A stretch of DNA of 64,000 nucleotides from Pacificispira sp965223125 (lineage in GTDB: Bacteria; Pseudomonadota; Alphaproteobacteria; UBA8366; Aestuariispiraceae), in NCBI GenBank assembly GCA_965223125.1, contig OZ244984.1, positions 682,001 to 746,000 of the forward strand, in the 5' to 3' direction. Positions 33,755 to 41,265 of the stretch are shown one piece after another; within the stretch, counting starts at the first letter, position 1, and every line of letters begins with the position of its first letter. The translations under genes were made by a program, and so were the position numbers. A model generated the notes under the pieces. It was not told the DNA's origin. It ran no database searches and was given only the letters and a program-made list of their open reading frames with translations.

Positions 33755-33890
33755 GAACCGGGAATCCAAAAAGGAGAAAGGTTGCTCATCCCGCGCATCG
33801 GCCTTCTGCCGCCTGTCTGTATGCTGCACTGTAATCCATTCTGGATCAGAACCTCTGTATAACGAGAAAACCCGAGAAGGGGAAGCAAAA

Positions 33891-33948
33891 CACCGACGGG
33901 TGATGGGGCCTGCCCGGGCAAAGCATCCCGGCCCATCCCCCGTCGGTG
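33891..33948 (-). terminator. Intrinsic terminator at the end of the head-assembly operon
   Basis: A strong stem: CACCGACGGG (33891-33900) pairs perfectly with CCCGTCGGTG (33939-33948), with further pairing inside (TGATGGGGCC against GGCCCATC). On the minus strand the stem is followed by TTTTGCTT. It lies 37 bases past the stop of the last module gene and closes that transcription unit before asnB. Confidence 0.75.
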
Positions 33949-33984
33949 CCGCCATCCGGCATGACAGGCATGACGCGAAAGCGA

Positions 33985-34302
33985 TTACGGTGCCATGCTG
34001 TCTTCCGGATAGAGCTTCTGGAACCCCTGGCTGACCGCGCTCAGAACCTGGGGATCCCGGTCCCGCCAGTAGCGGGGATCGCGCATCATCCGGCGAAGTT
34101 CCTCTTCCGCCGCCTGTTTCGCCGCCGGGTCGTCATTGGCGATGAGCGGCCCCATCAACTGGCCGATTTCCGGCCCGAAGGCCTTTGCAAGCAGGACCGC
34201 GGCCCGCGGGGTGATGATCGCATCGAGTTCCTGCAACTCCTCTTCGGTGAGGCTCTGCAACCCCGATGCGATTACCTGGACGGTTCGATTGTTGTTGTAC
34301 AT
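33985..34302 (-). CDS. Small protein sharing the C-terminal motif of the phage scaffold
   Basis: 105 residues from ATG 34302 with a good site (GAAAGGAAG). The N-terminal half is helical (QSLTEEELQELDAIITPRAAVLLAKAF). The end reads RRMMRDPRYWRDRDPQVLSAV then GFQKLYPE, which is nearly the same as the ending of the neighbouring scaffold protein. In tailed phages the scaffold C-terminus contacts the coat protein, so this may be a second coat-binding factor. It is last in the operon, with the terminator 37 bases on. No named family is recognised. Confidence 0.65.
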   Translation of the reverse strand: MYNNNRTVQVIASGLQSLTEEELQELDAIITPRAAVLLAKAFGPEIGQLMGPLIANDDPAAKQAAEEELRRMMRDPRYWRDRDPQVLSAVSQGFQKLYPEDSMAP

Positions 34303-34432
34303 CTGTTTCTTCCTTTCAGTGCTGATCAATGGTGAACAAGGTATCGCGTCTGTCTTCCCCCGATCCTCACGACCGGGGAGGAACCGGACCCGCCCGCGAT
34401 GGTAACCGGGGACCGGCATCAGTCCGGCAGGG

Positions 34433-35212
34433 TCAACCGCCCTCCGGATATAGTTGCCTGAAACCGTGCTGGACCTTCCGGCTGAGCGCCGGATCGTGAT
34501 CCCGCCAATAGCGGGGATCATTCATCAGGCGCTTCAACTGCGCCTCGGTCAGCATTTCACCGCCATCCCCGCCATGGGTCAGTCCCGGCTCGTCCCCGGC
34601 ACCCATCATGCGATGCAGGACCATCACGCCGTCAAAACTGCCACAAAGAGCATGGAAGGCCTCCCCCGGCAGGTTCTTTCGTGCCCATTTCTGCATCTGG
34701 CGACGGATTTCCTTCCAGCGGTCGGGACCGCCGAAATGCGCCTCCAGCCGGGCGATATCCCCCGCCCCCTGCGCGGTTCTGACCACCTCCGCCACCAGCG
34801 GGGCCAGTGTTTCGGCGGCAAGGTCATAAACCAGTTGCACCTGGGATTCGGTGAAACCGGCCGCATGCAGCACCGCTTCCATCTCCAGATTTCGTTCCAG
34901 ATAATCTTCCAGAATCTCGATCCTGTACTGCTCCGGCGTGTCGGGAACGCCCAATGCCTTCAGCATGGCGGCATGATCGAGGGTTTCCGGGTCGGCCCGC
35001 ACTTCGCTGTCGCGCTGCCCCAGCTTCCGCTCCAGCGCTAGATAGGACTGGACCAGGGCATCGACATTGACCGCACCCGTTTCGGGATCAATGAACTTCA
35101 CAGGAACACCTGCACCGGGCTTCCCGGCATTTGAATTGAGGGCAGACGATGAAGGTGGGGGCGACGAAAGGGGTGGTTGAACATCGGCACCCAATGCATT
35201 TAATTTATTCAT
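34433..35212 (-). CDS. Phage capsid assembly (scaffolding) protein
   Basis: 259 residues with the T7-gp9-like scaffold pattern of podovirus-type modules: a serine/proline-rich N-terminus, VKFIDPETGAVNVDALVQSYLALERKLG, LGVPDTPEQYRI and a long helical middle (AAGFTESQVQLVYDLAAETLAPLVAEV, RWKEIRRQMQKWA). The end is LKRLMNDPRYWRDHDPALSRK then GFRQLYPE. Scaffold proteins guide coat assembly and leave the shell. It follows the Bbp19-like gene by 12 bases and has its own good site (GAAAGGAAC). No coat protein gene is present. Confidence 0.78.
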   Translation of the reverse strand: MNKLNALGADVQPPLSSPPPSSSALNSNAGKPGAGVPVKFIDPETGAVNVDALVQSYLALERKLGQRDSEVRADPETLDHAAMLKALGVPDTPEQYRIEILEDYLERNLEMEAVLHAAGFTESQVQLVYDLAAETLAPLVAEVVRTAQGAGDIARLEAHFGGPDRWKEIRRQMQKWARKNLPGEAFHALCGSFDGVMVLHRMMGAGDEPGLTHGGDGGEMLTEAQLKRLMNDPRYWRDHDPALSRKVQHGFRQLYPEGG

Positions 35213-35224
35213 CTTTTGTTCCTT

Positions 35225-35494
35225 TCAAGGGCATCCGCGACCGCGTTCGATCAGGGACTGGATGTGAAGGACAAGGCAGCGTTGCCCGTCCAGATGCCGC
35301 ACGGCAGGATCGCTGGCAGCGGGACCGAGGGCACGGTCAAGTGTAAGGGCCCGCAGATGGGTGAGCGCCAATCCCCCGTCCGATCCGGAAAAGCACCGGG
35401 CGAATGCCCGCTCGATGCGCTGTTTTGCCTCCGGATCACCGGAATGGATAATGGGGTTCAGAGACCCCCAGCCCTCCGAAACCATGTCAGACAT
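35225..35494 (-). CDS. Bbp19-like small phage protein
   Basis: 89 residues from ATG 35494, which has an excellent ribosome site (GGAGGAAGGATCG). The segment RIERAFARCFSGSDGGLAL, THLRALTLDRALGP, and RHLDGQRCLVLHIQSLIERG is the Bbp19-type domain found next to portal genes in Bordetella BPP-1-like and related podoviruses; its role in virions is not established. It overlaps the portal stop by eight bases. Confidence 0.7.
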   Translation of the reverse strand: MSDMVSEGWGSLNPIIHSGDPEAKQRIERAFARCFSGSDGGLALTHLRALTLDRALGPAASDPAVRHLDGQRCLVLHIQSLIERGRGCP

Positions 35495-37160
35495 CGATCC
35501 TTCCTCCTGCCACCGACAGGGATGCCTGATCCGATGACTGGGAGACCGGTGACGACAGTGGCATGGCCGCACCGGCAAGGGCACTAAGCGCGGCCAGGGG
35601 GTCTTCTGCCCCACCCCCAACCGGAATGCTGACCGAATTGGCTCCAGCGACATCCGCCAATTGCTTCGCCGCTTCCGCGATTTCCTCCGGCGTCCGCAAC
35701 AGGGTATCGGGAATGCGGAATGACTTGGCCAACCATCGCGCGGCTTCCTGAGGTTTCACGATCTGGGATGCTTCCGGGCCGAACAGGCCGATCATTTCGA
35801 ACCATTGCAGCGCGGACTGGGCCTCCGCCCGCCGCCTGTGCAAGGCGATGGGGGAGACGATCTGAAGATCGACCTCATGACCATCCATCACAATATCCGG
35901 AATTTCGCCCCGACGCCGCAGGATGGAGACCGCCCGCCGGATCAACGGAAACATCAGTTCCGCCTGCAACCGACCATATGTCGCCCCCAGCTGCCGGGCC
36001 ATCTCCGCCGACCGTTCCAATACTTCCGTCGCGGTCATTCGGGGTGCGTTCACCTGCCCCAGCCTGTCCGCCAGAAGGCTGGCCCGGATTCTGGCCCGCA
36101 TGTCGTCCAGCACCAGGCTGGAAATATCGAAATTTCCCGGCGCTGAAAGGGGAGTCAGGCCGCTGGACCCAACCGCCTTCGGTATGATCGTACCGGGCAG
36201 CAGCTTGACGGTCGCGGGGTTCAGTACCCCGTCATCGTCGGCCTGCCAGATACCGGTCACCGCAATGGTCGCATTCTTCAGCACCAGTTCGACGACCTTG
36301 TTCGCCGTCTTGATATCCGGCAGGGCCTTCATCACCGGGGACCGCCCATAGATTTCCCCCGGTGCCTTTACCCATCGGAAATTGATGAAGGGCGATGATG
36401 CGAAGCTGCCACTGGCAAGTTCACTCGCCCGGTCCATGACATCCGGTCCTTCTGTCAGCAACGCGCGATAGGCATAGCCCCGGTCACGATCCGGCAGAAC
36501 CGCTTCAAGGATTGCGTATTTCCGGTCACCCTGATCGGTCTCCCCCACTGCCTGGTCTTTGCGAAGCTCCGCTTTCGGGAACCGCGCCCGGATCGCTTCC
36601 TCTGTGAATTCAGAGCGCCGGAAGCTGACATCCAGCAATCCCGTCGCCCCTTCTTCCAGCACCGCCTCACCCAGGGGAACCGCCGTGAACCGGAATGCAG
36701 TACCTTCACCCAGTGGTGCCTCCTCGAACATCAGACAGGCGGTGCCGACGGTCACGAGGTCCAGATAGCACTGATGTATCTCGACTGCGAAATTGGATCG
36801 ATCAAAATGCCGTTGAATCGTCGCGGACGCCTCCTCCAGCGGTCCGGCCATTCGCATCGCATCGTCCGAGGGAATATCGGGGCCAGGCACCAGATCGAAC
36901 CATCGCGACCAGGGCGGCGTCAGTTCCGCCATCAGGCTGGCCGCGAGTTGGTCCACCGCATCGGGTGCCGTGCCATCGAACAGCCGGTCGGTTTTCTTCT
37001 CACCGGGTATTGCCGGGGACAAGGCTCCATCCCGTTGCGGCATGGCATATTCGTAACATTCCTGCCAGTGGTTTTCCCAGGACGACCGGCGGGCCTTCGC
37101 CCGCTCATATCGCCCCAGGACAGCCTCAACCGGCATCGCATCGATCGTCCTGGCCGTCAT
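35487..37160 (-). CDS. Phage head-tail connector (portal) protein
   Basis: 557 residues of the T7-gp8-like head-to-tail connecting family. Characteristic blocks are RRSSWENHWQECYEYAMPQR near the N-terminus, KKTDRLFDGTAPDAVDQLAASLMAELTPPWSRWFDL, the YGRSPVMKALPDIKTANKVVELVLKNATI segment and the QVNAPRMTATEVLERSAEMARQLGATYGRLQ stretch. Portals form the dodecameric DNA gate of the phage head. ATG 37160 has GGGGGA six bases before it and is preferred to ATG 37166, which touches that site. The gene looks intact. Confidence 0.9.
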   Translation of the reverse strand: MTARTIDAMPVEAVLGRYERAKARRSSWENHWQECYEYAMPQRDGALSPAIPGEKKTDRLFDGTAPDAVDQLAASLMAELTPPWSRWFDLVPGPDIPSDDAMRMAGPLEEASATIQRHFDRSNFAVEIHQCYLDLVTVGTACLMFEEAPLGEGTAFRFTAVPLGEAVLEEGATGLLDVSFRRSEFTEEAIRARFPKAELRKDQAVGETDQGDRKYAILEAVLPDRDRGYAYRALLTEGPDVMDRASELASGSFASSPFINFRWVKAPGEIYGRSPVMKALPDIKTANKVVELVLKNATIAVTGIWQADDDGVLNPATVKLLPGTIIPKAVGSSGLTPLSAPGNFDISSLVLDDMRARIRASLLADRLGQVNAPRMTATEVLERSAEMARQLGATYGRLQAELMFPLIRRAVSILRRRGEIPDIVMDGHEVDLQIVSPIALHRRRAEAQSALQWFEMIGLFGPEASQIVKPQEAARWLAKSFRIPDTLLRTPEEIAEAAKQLADVAGANSVSIPVGGGAEDPLAALSALAGAAMPLSSPVSQSSDQASLSVAGGRIDV

Positions 37161-37162
37161 GA

Positions 37163-37375
37163 TCATTCCCCCAGATAGGTTTTGCCGGTTTTGGCTGCAC
37201 CGGACTGGCCCTGCGAAAGCACACCGCGAAATCCGGTTTCCACGGTCCCGCTGCGCCCGCGGCGACGGCGATCCAGTTCCTCAAGCCGACGAGCCCGTTC
37301 GTCTTCGGACGGATCCTTGACCTCCGGCAGAGGCTGGACCGGCGGCGGTGACGGAGCACTGAATAAACCACCCAT
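37163..37375 (-). CDS. Small phage protein upstream of portal
   Basis: 70 residues starting MGGLFSAPSPPPVQPLPEV, then a charged helix (EDERARRLEELDRRRRGRSG) and the ending KTGKTYLGE. Short proteins with the MGGLF start and a basic middle precede the connector gene in many T7-like prophages. The ribosome site is AAGGAG, seven bases off. The stop lies just before the portal start. Upstream, 37376-37501 has no gene and may carry a promoter. Confidence 0.65.
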   Translation of the reverse strand: MGGLFSAPSPPPVQPLPEVKDPSEDERARRLEELDRRRRGRSGTVETGFRGVLSQGQSGAAKTGKTYLGE

Positions 37376-37501
37376 ATTTATTCTCCTTTTGTTCGAAAAA
37401 TGATTGCGCTTGGCAAAACTGTACCGAAACCCTGGCGGTGGAAGAGTCACCGACGTGCAAGACATCCTGTCCTACAGGTGATGACTGTAATTCATTCCAA
37501 T

Positions 37502-37903
37502 TTATGTTGTCAATATGTTTCTATTAATATGATTGTATAGCTGATACGGAGTCCAAACCCGATAATCGACGATTCCCAGAATCCGCTTGGCCGCCTCGAC
37601 GCAGGTACAGGGCATGAAACTCACCCGGCGACTGGGTCTGATACGGCACCGCGACATCTGGAACCGATATCCGTGGCGATGCAGGATCACCAGGTAATCC
37701 GCCAGTCCGACAACATCCAGAACGGCAATTTGGGTATGATTCGAGGTGGTATCGACCAATACCCAATGCGGGGGTGCCGACCGCAGGACGAGACAGTGAC
37801 GAAACCCGCGACGCAGCCATTTGAGATAGGTCAGGCTGGTCCGATCCGTATAGGCGATGATGACGCAGTGAGGATACATATACGATTTATTTAAAATTTT
37901 CAT
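37502..37903 (-). CDS. Phage-module protein with possible Cys-His (NlpC-like) catalytic pair
   Basis: 133 residues from ATG 37903. GFRHCLVLRSAPPHWVLVDTTSNH puts His36 and Asp51 near the N-terminus, and PCTCVEAAKRILGI puts Cys101 at the start of a helix, followed by VWTPYQLYNHI. This order recalls proteins I know from similar prophage modules and a permuted NlpC/P60-type papain fold, but I cannot confirm catalysis. Overlaps the upstream gene by four bases. The codon use and AT content are atypical of the surrounding genome, as for transferred DNA. Confidence 0.55.
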   Translation of the reverse strand: MKILNKSYMYPHCVIIAYTDRTSLTYLKWLRRGFRHCLVLRSAPPHWVLVDTTSNHTQIAVLDVVGLADYLVILHRHGYRFQMSRCRIRPSRRVSFMPCTCVEAAKRILGIVDYRVWTPYQLYNHINRNILTT

Positions 37904-38337
37904 GTTTTGTTCCTTATGCAAACATGATCCTGCATTGAACAAGGGGCAGCGCAGTTCCCAGCACATATGGGCGCTTGCACGATACCCTTCCGAACCAGTG
38001 GCTGATGAAGCTTGTCCAGAGCCGAGTCCCAAAGACGGGCGTCGGCTTCCTCCTCCCGAACCCGTGCATCGGGTGGACGTTCCTGCACCCCGAAACGGCA
38101 CAGGGCCCCGAATTCGAGACCACTCAGGATCTGCTGACGTCGCAATCGGCAGGCCAGAGCGATCACGTCCCGAGGCTCGCATCGTTTTGGAATCACGGCC
38201 TTGTTGGCCGTCAGATTGGCCCCTGCCTCCGCATACCGCGCGGCATGGGCGGCCCAGAGCCAGGCCTCCTCGGAACTTTCAAAAGCCATGCCCGCCACAG
38301 GGTTGGTTGGGCGTGGAACATAACGCGGTCGCGCCAT
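37900..38337 (-). CDS. Phage-module protein, first gene of the operon
   Basis: 145 residues from ATG 38337 (GGAG seven bases upstream; ATG 38352 is an alternative). PRPTNPVAGMAFESSEEAWLWAA, then CEPRDVIALACRLRRQQILSGLEFGALCRFG and RPPDARVREEEADARLWDSALDKLHQPLVRKGIV: conserved-looking, and like unnamed proteins next to connector genes in alphaproteobacterial prophages. Function unknown. Six cysteines, three near the C-terminus (ICAGNCAAPCS), are unusual. It is divergent from the S24-like regulator, with 339 bases between. Confidence 0.6.
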   Translation of the reverse strand: MARPRYVPRPTNPVAGMAFESSEEAWLWAAHAARYAEAGANLTANKAVIPKRCEPRDVIALACRLRRQQILSGLEFGALCRFGVQERPPDARVREEEADARLWDSALDKLHQPLVRKGIVQAPICAGNCAAPCSMQDHVCIRNKT

Positions 38338-38676
38338 CCTCTGTCTCCACATGTAGATTTTTTGCTTTGCAACTTCCGGGCAGGTGGCCAACCGTATTTC
38401 TACTACGTTTTATCGTCAACCCTTTTAAAGTGAATTAATCGCATAAAAATTCTTTCTGATCTTAATTTGTTCTTTAATCTTGTCGCTCTAACATTATCTT
38501 TCAAACCTCTAGATCATGGAAACGGTTTGCAACCAGGGTCTTTCTATCTGACACCACAGCGGATAATCTCCCTACTATGCATTGGTACCAATGATGTTTT
38601 CAATGCAGTAGCTGTTCCTGCGGGACAGAACGATCAAAAGTCTTTCATATGTATCAAACGGGTCATGGGAATACGG
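38338..38676. other. AT-rich divergent control region (339 bases)
   Basis: No gene is seen here; frames in this stretch are AT-rich and lack family resemblance. The region is much poorer in GC than its surroundings and separates the head-assembly operon (leftwards) from the S24-like regulator (rightwards). It contains one perfect 14-base palindrome (listed separately) and several poly-T/A runs that could serve as promoter elements. Confidence 0.6.
38580..38593. promoter_or_regulatory. Perfect palindrome CATTGGTACCAATG, candidate operator
   Basis: Seven-base arms with no spacer, 84 bases before the regulator start and 243 bases before the head-assembly operon. In temperate phages, CI-like dimers bind such sites. 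Only one copy is visible, whereas phage operators usually come in sets. Confidence 0.45.
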
Positions 38677-39318
38677 ATGAAACAGGAAGATGTCTGGCGT
38701 GGCATAGACCGACTGGCGGATGAAATCGGTGTGACTCCGGCCAGGCTGGCGCGCATGGCCGGACTCGACCAGGCTGTATTCAGTGCAGGCAGACGTCGAA
38801 AGCCGGAAGGAGGGCTGCGCTGGCCATCCATGGACAGTCTGGCGAAGGTATTGGACGTCGCTGACATCTCCATCGGTGATTTCGTCAACTACATGCATGG
38901 CGACCCGGCGACGCGATCCGGCTTTCACCTGCCCACACTTCCGATTTCAAAGGCCGCACAGGAAGACAATTACGACGAGGACGGATTCCCGACCGGTCCG
39001 GCCTGGGACCGCATTGAATTCCCGGATATCCAGGACCCCAACTGTTTCGGCATCCTGATTCAGGGGGATGGATATGAACCGATATATCGGGATGGAACCC
39101 TGCTGGTCTGTGCGCCGGGAATGAGCATCCGGCGCGGTGATCGGGTCGCTTATCGGCTCAACAGATCCGCCTCGATGCCATGCGGTCTTTTCATCGGGGT
39201 CCTGCTCCGTCAAACTCCCTTCACCATCGATATTGGAAGTCTGGACGGCAGCGGCGACGAGGTCATCCCCGCACAGGACCTGACCTGGATCACCCGTATC
39301 GCATGGGCCCGCCAATAG
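38677..39318 (+). CDS. HTH-S24 fold regulator with both protease residues replaced
   Basis: 213 residues from ATG 38677 (GGGA seven bases upstream; ATG 38665 also possible). The HTH is VWRGIDRLADEIGVTPARLA...LRWPSMDSLAKVLDV (residues 6-63). The C-terminal half is the LexA/CI S24 fold, but the serine motif GDSMEP reads GDGYEP (Gly132) and the lysine position (AKxL in relatives) reads IGVL (Gly174), so autocleavage should be impossible. Relatives with this N-terminus are common chromosomal regulators in alphaproteobacteria. Probable partner: the divergent head-assembly operon and its palindrome. Confidence 0.85.
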   Translation: MKQEDVWRGIDRLADEIGVTPARLARMAGLDQAVFSAGRRRKPEGGLRWPSMDSLAKVLDVADISIGDFVNYMHGDPATRSGFHLPTLPISKAAQEDNYDEDGFPTGPAWDRIEFPDIQDPNCFGILIQGDGYEPIYRDGTLLVCAPGMSIRRGDRVAYRLNRSASMPCGLFIGVLLRQTPFTIDIGSLDGSGDEVIPAQDLTWITRIAWARQ

Positions 39319-39377
39319 CGGTCCGGCCACCACTGATTCAGCCGGACGCATCAAAAGATATTGTAAGGAAACCTGCC

Positions 39378-40220
39378 ATGACGACCGCAATCACCTATGT
39401 CGATGGAAACTGGATTGACGCCAATGCCCCGCTGTGGAGTTCGATGTCCCATGGCGTCTGGCTCTCCTCGATGATCTTTGACGGGGCGCGGGCCTTCGAA
39501 GGTGTGACTCCGGATCTCGATCTGCATTGCGAACGGGCGGTGCGATCCGCTGGCGCTCTGGGCTTGCGCGCGACACTGACGGCAAAACAGATTGAGGAAA
39601 TTGCACGGGAAGGCGTGAAGCGTTTCTCCTCAGACACCGCGCTCTACATCCGCCCCATGTTCTGGGCTGATGTCGGCTTTGTCGCCCCGGACCCGGACTC
39701 GACCCGCTTTGCCCTGACGGTCAACCCGCTGCCGATGCCGGGAACCGGCGGCTTCTCCGCCTGCCTGTCTTCCCGCCGCCGACCAATGCCGGATGCCGCA
39801 CCCACCGATGCAAAGGCTTCCTGCCTGTATCCGAATGCCGGGCGTGCCCTGTTGGAGGCGCGCGGCAAGGGATTCGACAATTGCGTCATGCTCGACCCAC
39901 TGGGAAATGTCGCAGAATTCGCCACCGCCAACCTGTTCATCGCAAAGGATGGTGTGGTGAAGACGCCCGTCGTGAATGGCACCTTCCTGAACGGCATCAC
40001 CCGTCAGCGCGTGATCCGATTGCTGCGCGACCGGGGCGAGACCGTGCTGGAAACCCGCCTGACCACACAGGATCTCCTGGAGGCTGATGAAATCTTCAAT
40101 TCCGGTAACTACGGCAAGGTCATGCCGGTCATCCGCTATGAATCCCGGGATCTGCAACCCGGCCCGAAATACAAACTGGCTCGGGACCTGTACTGGGAAT
40201 TCTCCCACAAGGGGGCGTGA
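39378..40220 (+). CDS. ilvE: Branched-chain amino acid aminotransferase
   Basis: PLP enzyme of class IV that transfers the amino group in the last step of valine, leucine and isoleucine synthesis. 280 residues from ATG 39378 (AAGGAA seven bases upstream). SMIFDGARAFEGVTPDLDLHC, LYIRPMFWAD, then DAKASCLYPNAGRALLEARGKGFDNCVMLD containing the PLP lysine, and GNVAEFATANLFI, the class IV signature. It is slightly short for IlvE, which is usual for this alphaproteobacterial branch. It stands alone and converges with pyrC. Confidence 0.92.
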   Translation: MTTAITYVDGNWIDANAPLWSSMSHGVWLSSMIFDGARAFEGVTPDLDLHCERAVRSAGALGLRATLTAKQIEEIAREGVKRFSSDTALYIRPMFWADVGFVAPDPDSTRFALTVNPLPMPGTGGFSACLSSRRRPMPDAAPTDAKASCLYPNAGRALLEARGKGFDNCVMLDPLGNVAEFATANLFIAKDGVVKTPVVNGTFLNGITRQRVIRLLRDRGETVLETRLTTQDLLEADEIFNSGNYGKVMPVIRYESRDLQPGPKYKLARDLYWEFSHKGA

Positions 40221-40227
40221 AGTTCGG

Positions 40228-41265
40228 TCAGACGACCGACCAGCCAACCATCTCTCCAGCATGATAAGGACGGATGTGCTCCACTCCGACCGTTATCGAT
40301 TCAGGCACCTGCCACTCTGTCCTTCGCAGCGTAATGTGATCGGTATTCACCGGCAGGCCATAGAATCGCGGCCCGTTCAGGCTGGCAAAGGCTTCCAGAT
40401 GGTCGAGCGCACCTTCCGCCTCAAAGGCGGCGGCATAGAATGAGAGCGCGCCCAGCGCATTGAAGATACCGGCGCAGCCACAGGCGGATTCCTTGGCATG
40501 GACAGGATGCGGTGCCGAATCTGTACCGAGGAAAAAGCGCGGATGCCCGCTGACCGCCGCCGCTCGAACGGCCAGCCGGTGTTCCTCCCGCTTGGCGATG
40601 GGCAGGCAATATAGATGCGGACGAATCCCGCCCCGGAACAAATCCGTGCGATTGATCTCCATATGATGCGGCGTGATCGTCGCCGCCAGCCTGTCCCCTG
40701 ACGTCATGACATGGTCAGCCGCCTGGCGCGTCGTGATATGCTCCAGCACGATCTTCAGATCAGGCTCCCGATCCATCAGCGGCTTCAATATCCGCTCGAT
40801 GAAAACCGCCTCGCGGTCGAAGATGTCGATTGCCGGGTCTGTGACCTCGCCATGTACCAGCAGGGGCATGCCGATTTCCGCCATCCGGGCCAGAACGGCA
40901 CCGACTTTGCCAATATCCCGCACTCCCGCGTCCGAATTCGTCGTCGCCCCTGCCGGATAAAGCTTCACGGCGGCAATGTCTCCGGATTCATATCCTGCAG
41001 CCAGATCATCCGGATCCGTCGTTTCGGTCAGATAGGCGGTCATTAAAGGCTGGAACCCGCTACCAGCCGGGCAGGCCGCGACAATCCGTTGGCGATAGGC
41101 ACGGGCAGCGGCGGCTGTCATCACCGGCGGCACCAGATTGGGCATGACGATGGCGCGCCCGAAGACCGAAGCCGTTACCGGCACGACGGCGTTCAGCATG
41201 GCCCCGTCCCGAAAATGGATATGCCAGTCATCGGGCCGGATCAGGGTCAGCGTATCTTTGCTCAT
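40228..41265 (-). CDS. pyrC: Dihydroorotase
   Basis: Closes carbamoyl aspartate to dihydroorotate in pyrimidine synthesis. 345 residues of the class II (PyrC) type. DWHIHFRDG holds the first two zinc histidines; AVKLYPAGATTNSDAG has the carbamylated lysine; LVHGE, EHITT and GTDSAPH give the remaining ligands and the catalytic aspartate. The ATG at 41265 overlaps the end of the upstream amidotransferase gene by four bases, so a pyrimidine gene is coupled to a glycan-modification gene, which is odd. Confidence 0.95.
   Translation of the reverse strand: MSKDTLTLIRPDDWHIHFRDGAMLNAVVPVTASVFGRAIVMPNLVPPVMTAAAARAYRQRIVAACPAGSGFQPLMTAYLTETTDPDDLAAGYESGDIAAVKLYPAGATTNSDAGVRDIGKVGAVLARMAEIGMPLLVHGEVTDPAIDIFDREAVFIERILKPLMDREPDLKIVLEHITTRQAADHVMTSGDRLAATITPHHMEINRTDLFRGGIRPHLYCLPIAKREEHRLAVRAAAVSGHPRFFLGTDSAPHPVHAKESACGCAGIFNALGALSFYAAAFEAEGALDHLEAFASLNGPRFYGLPVNTDHITLRRTEWQVPESITVGVEHIRPYHAGEMVGWSVV

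Noticed and set aside
32432..33862. 476-codon plus-strand frame opposite asnB copy 1
   Set aside because: Shadow; the minus strand has all glutaminase and synthetase motifs.
33985..39318. Complete prophage
   Set aside because: No integrase, terminase, coat, tail, lysis or replication genes on either side, and no flanking direct repeat or tRNA seen.
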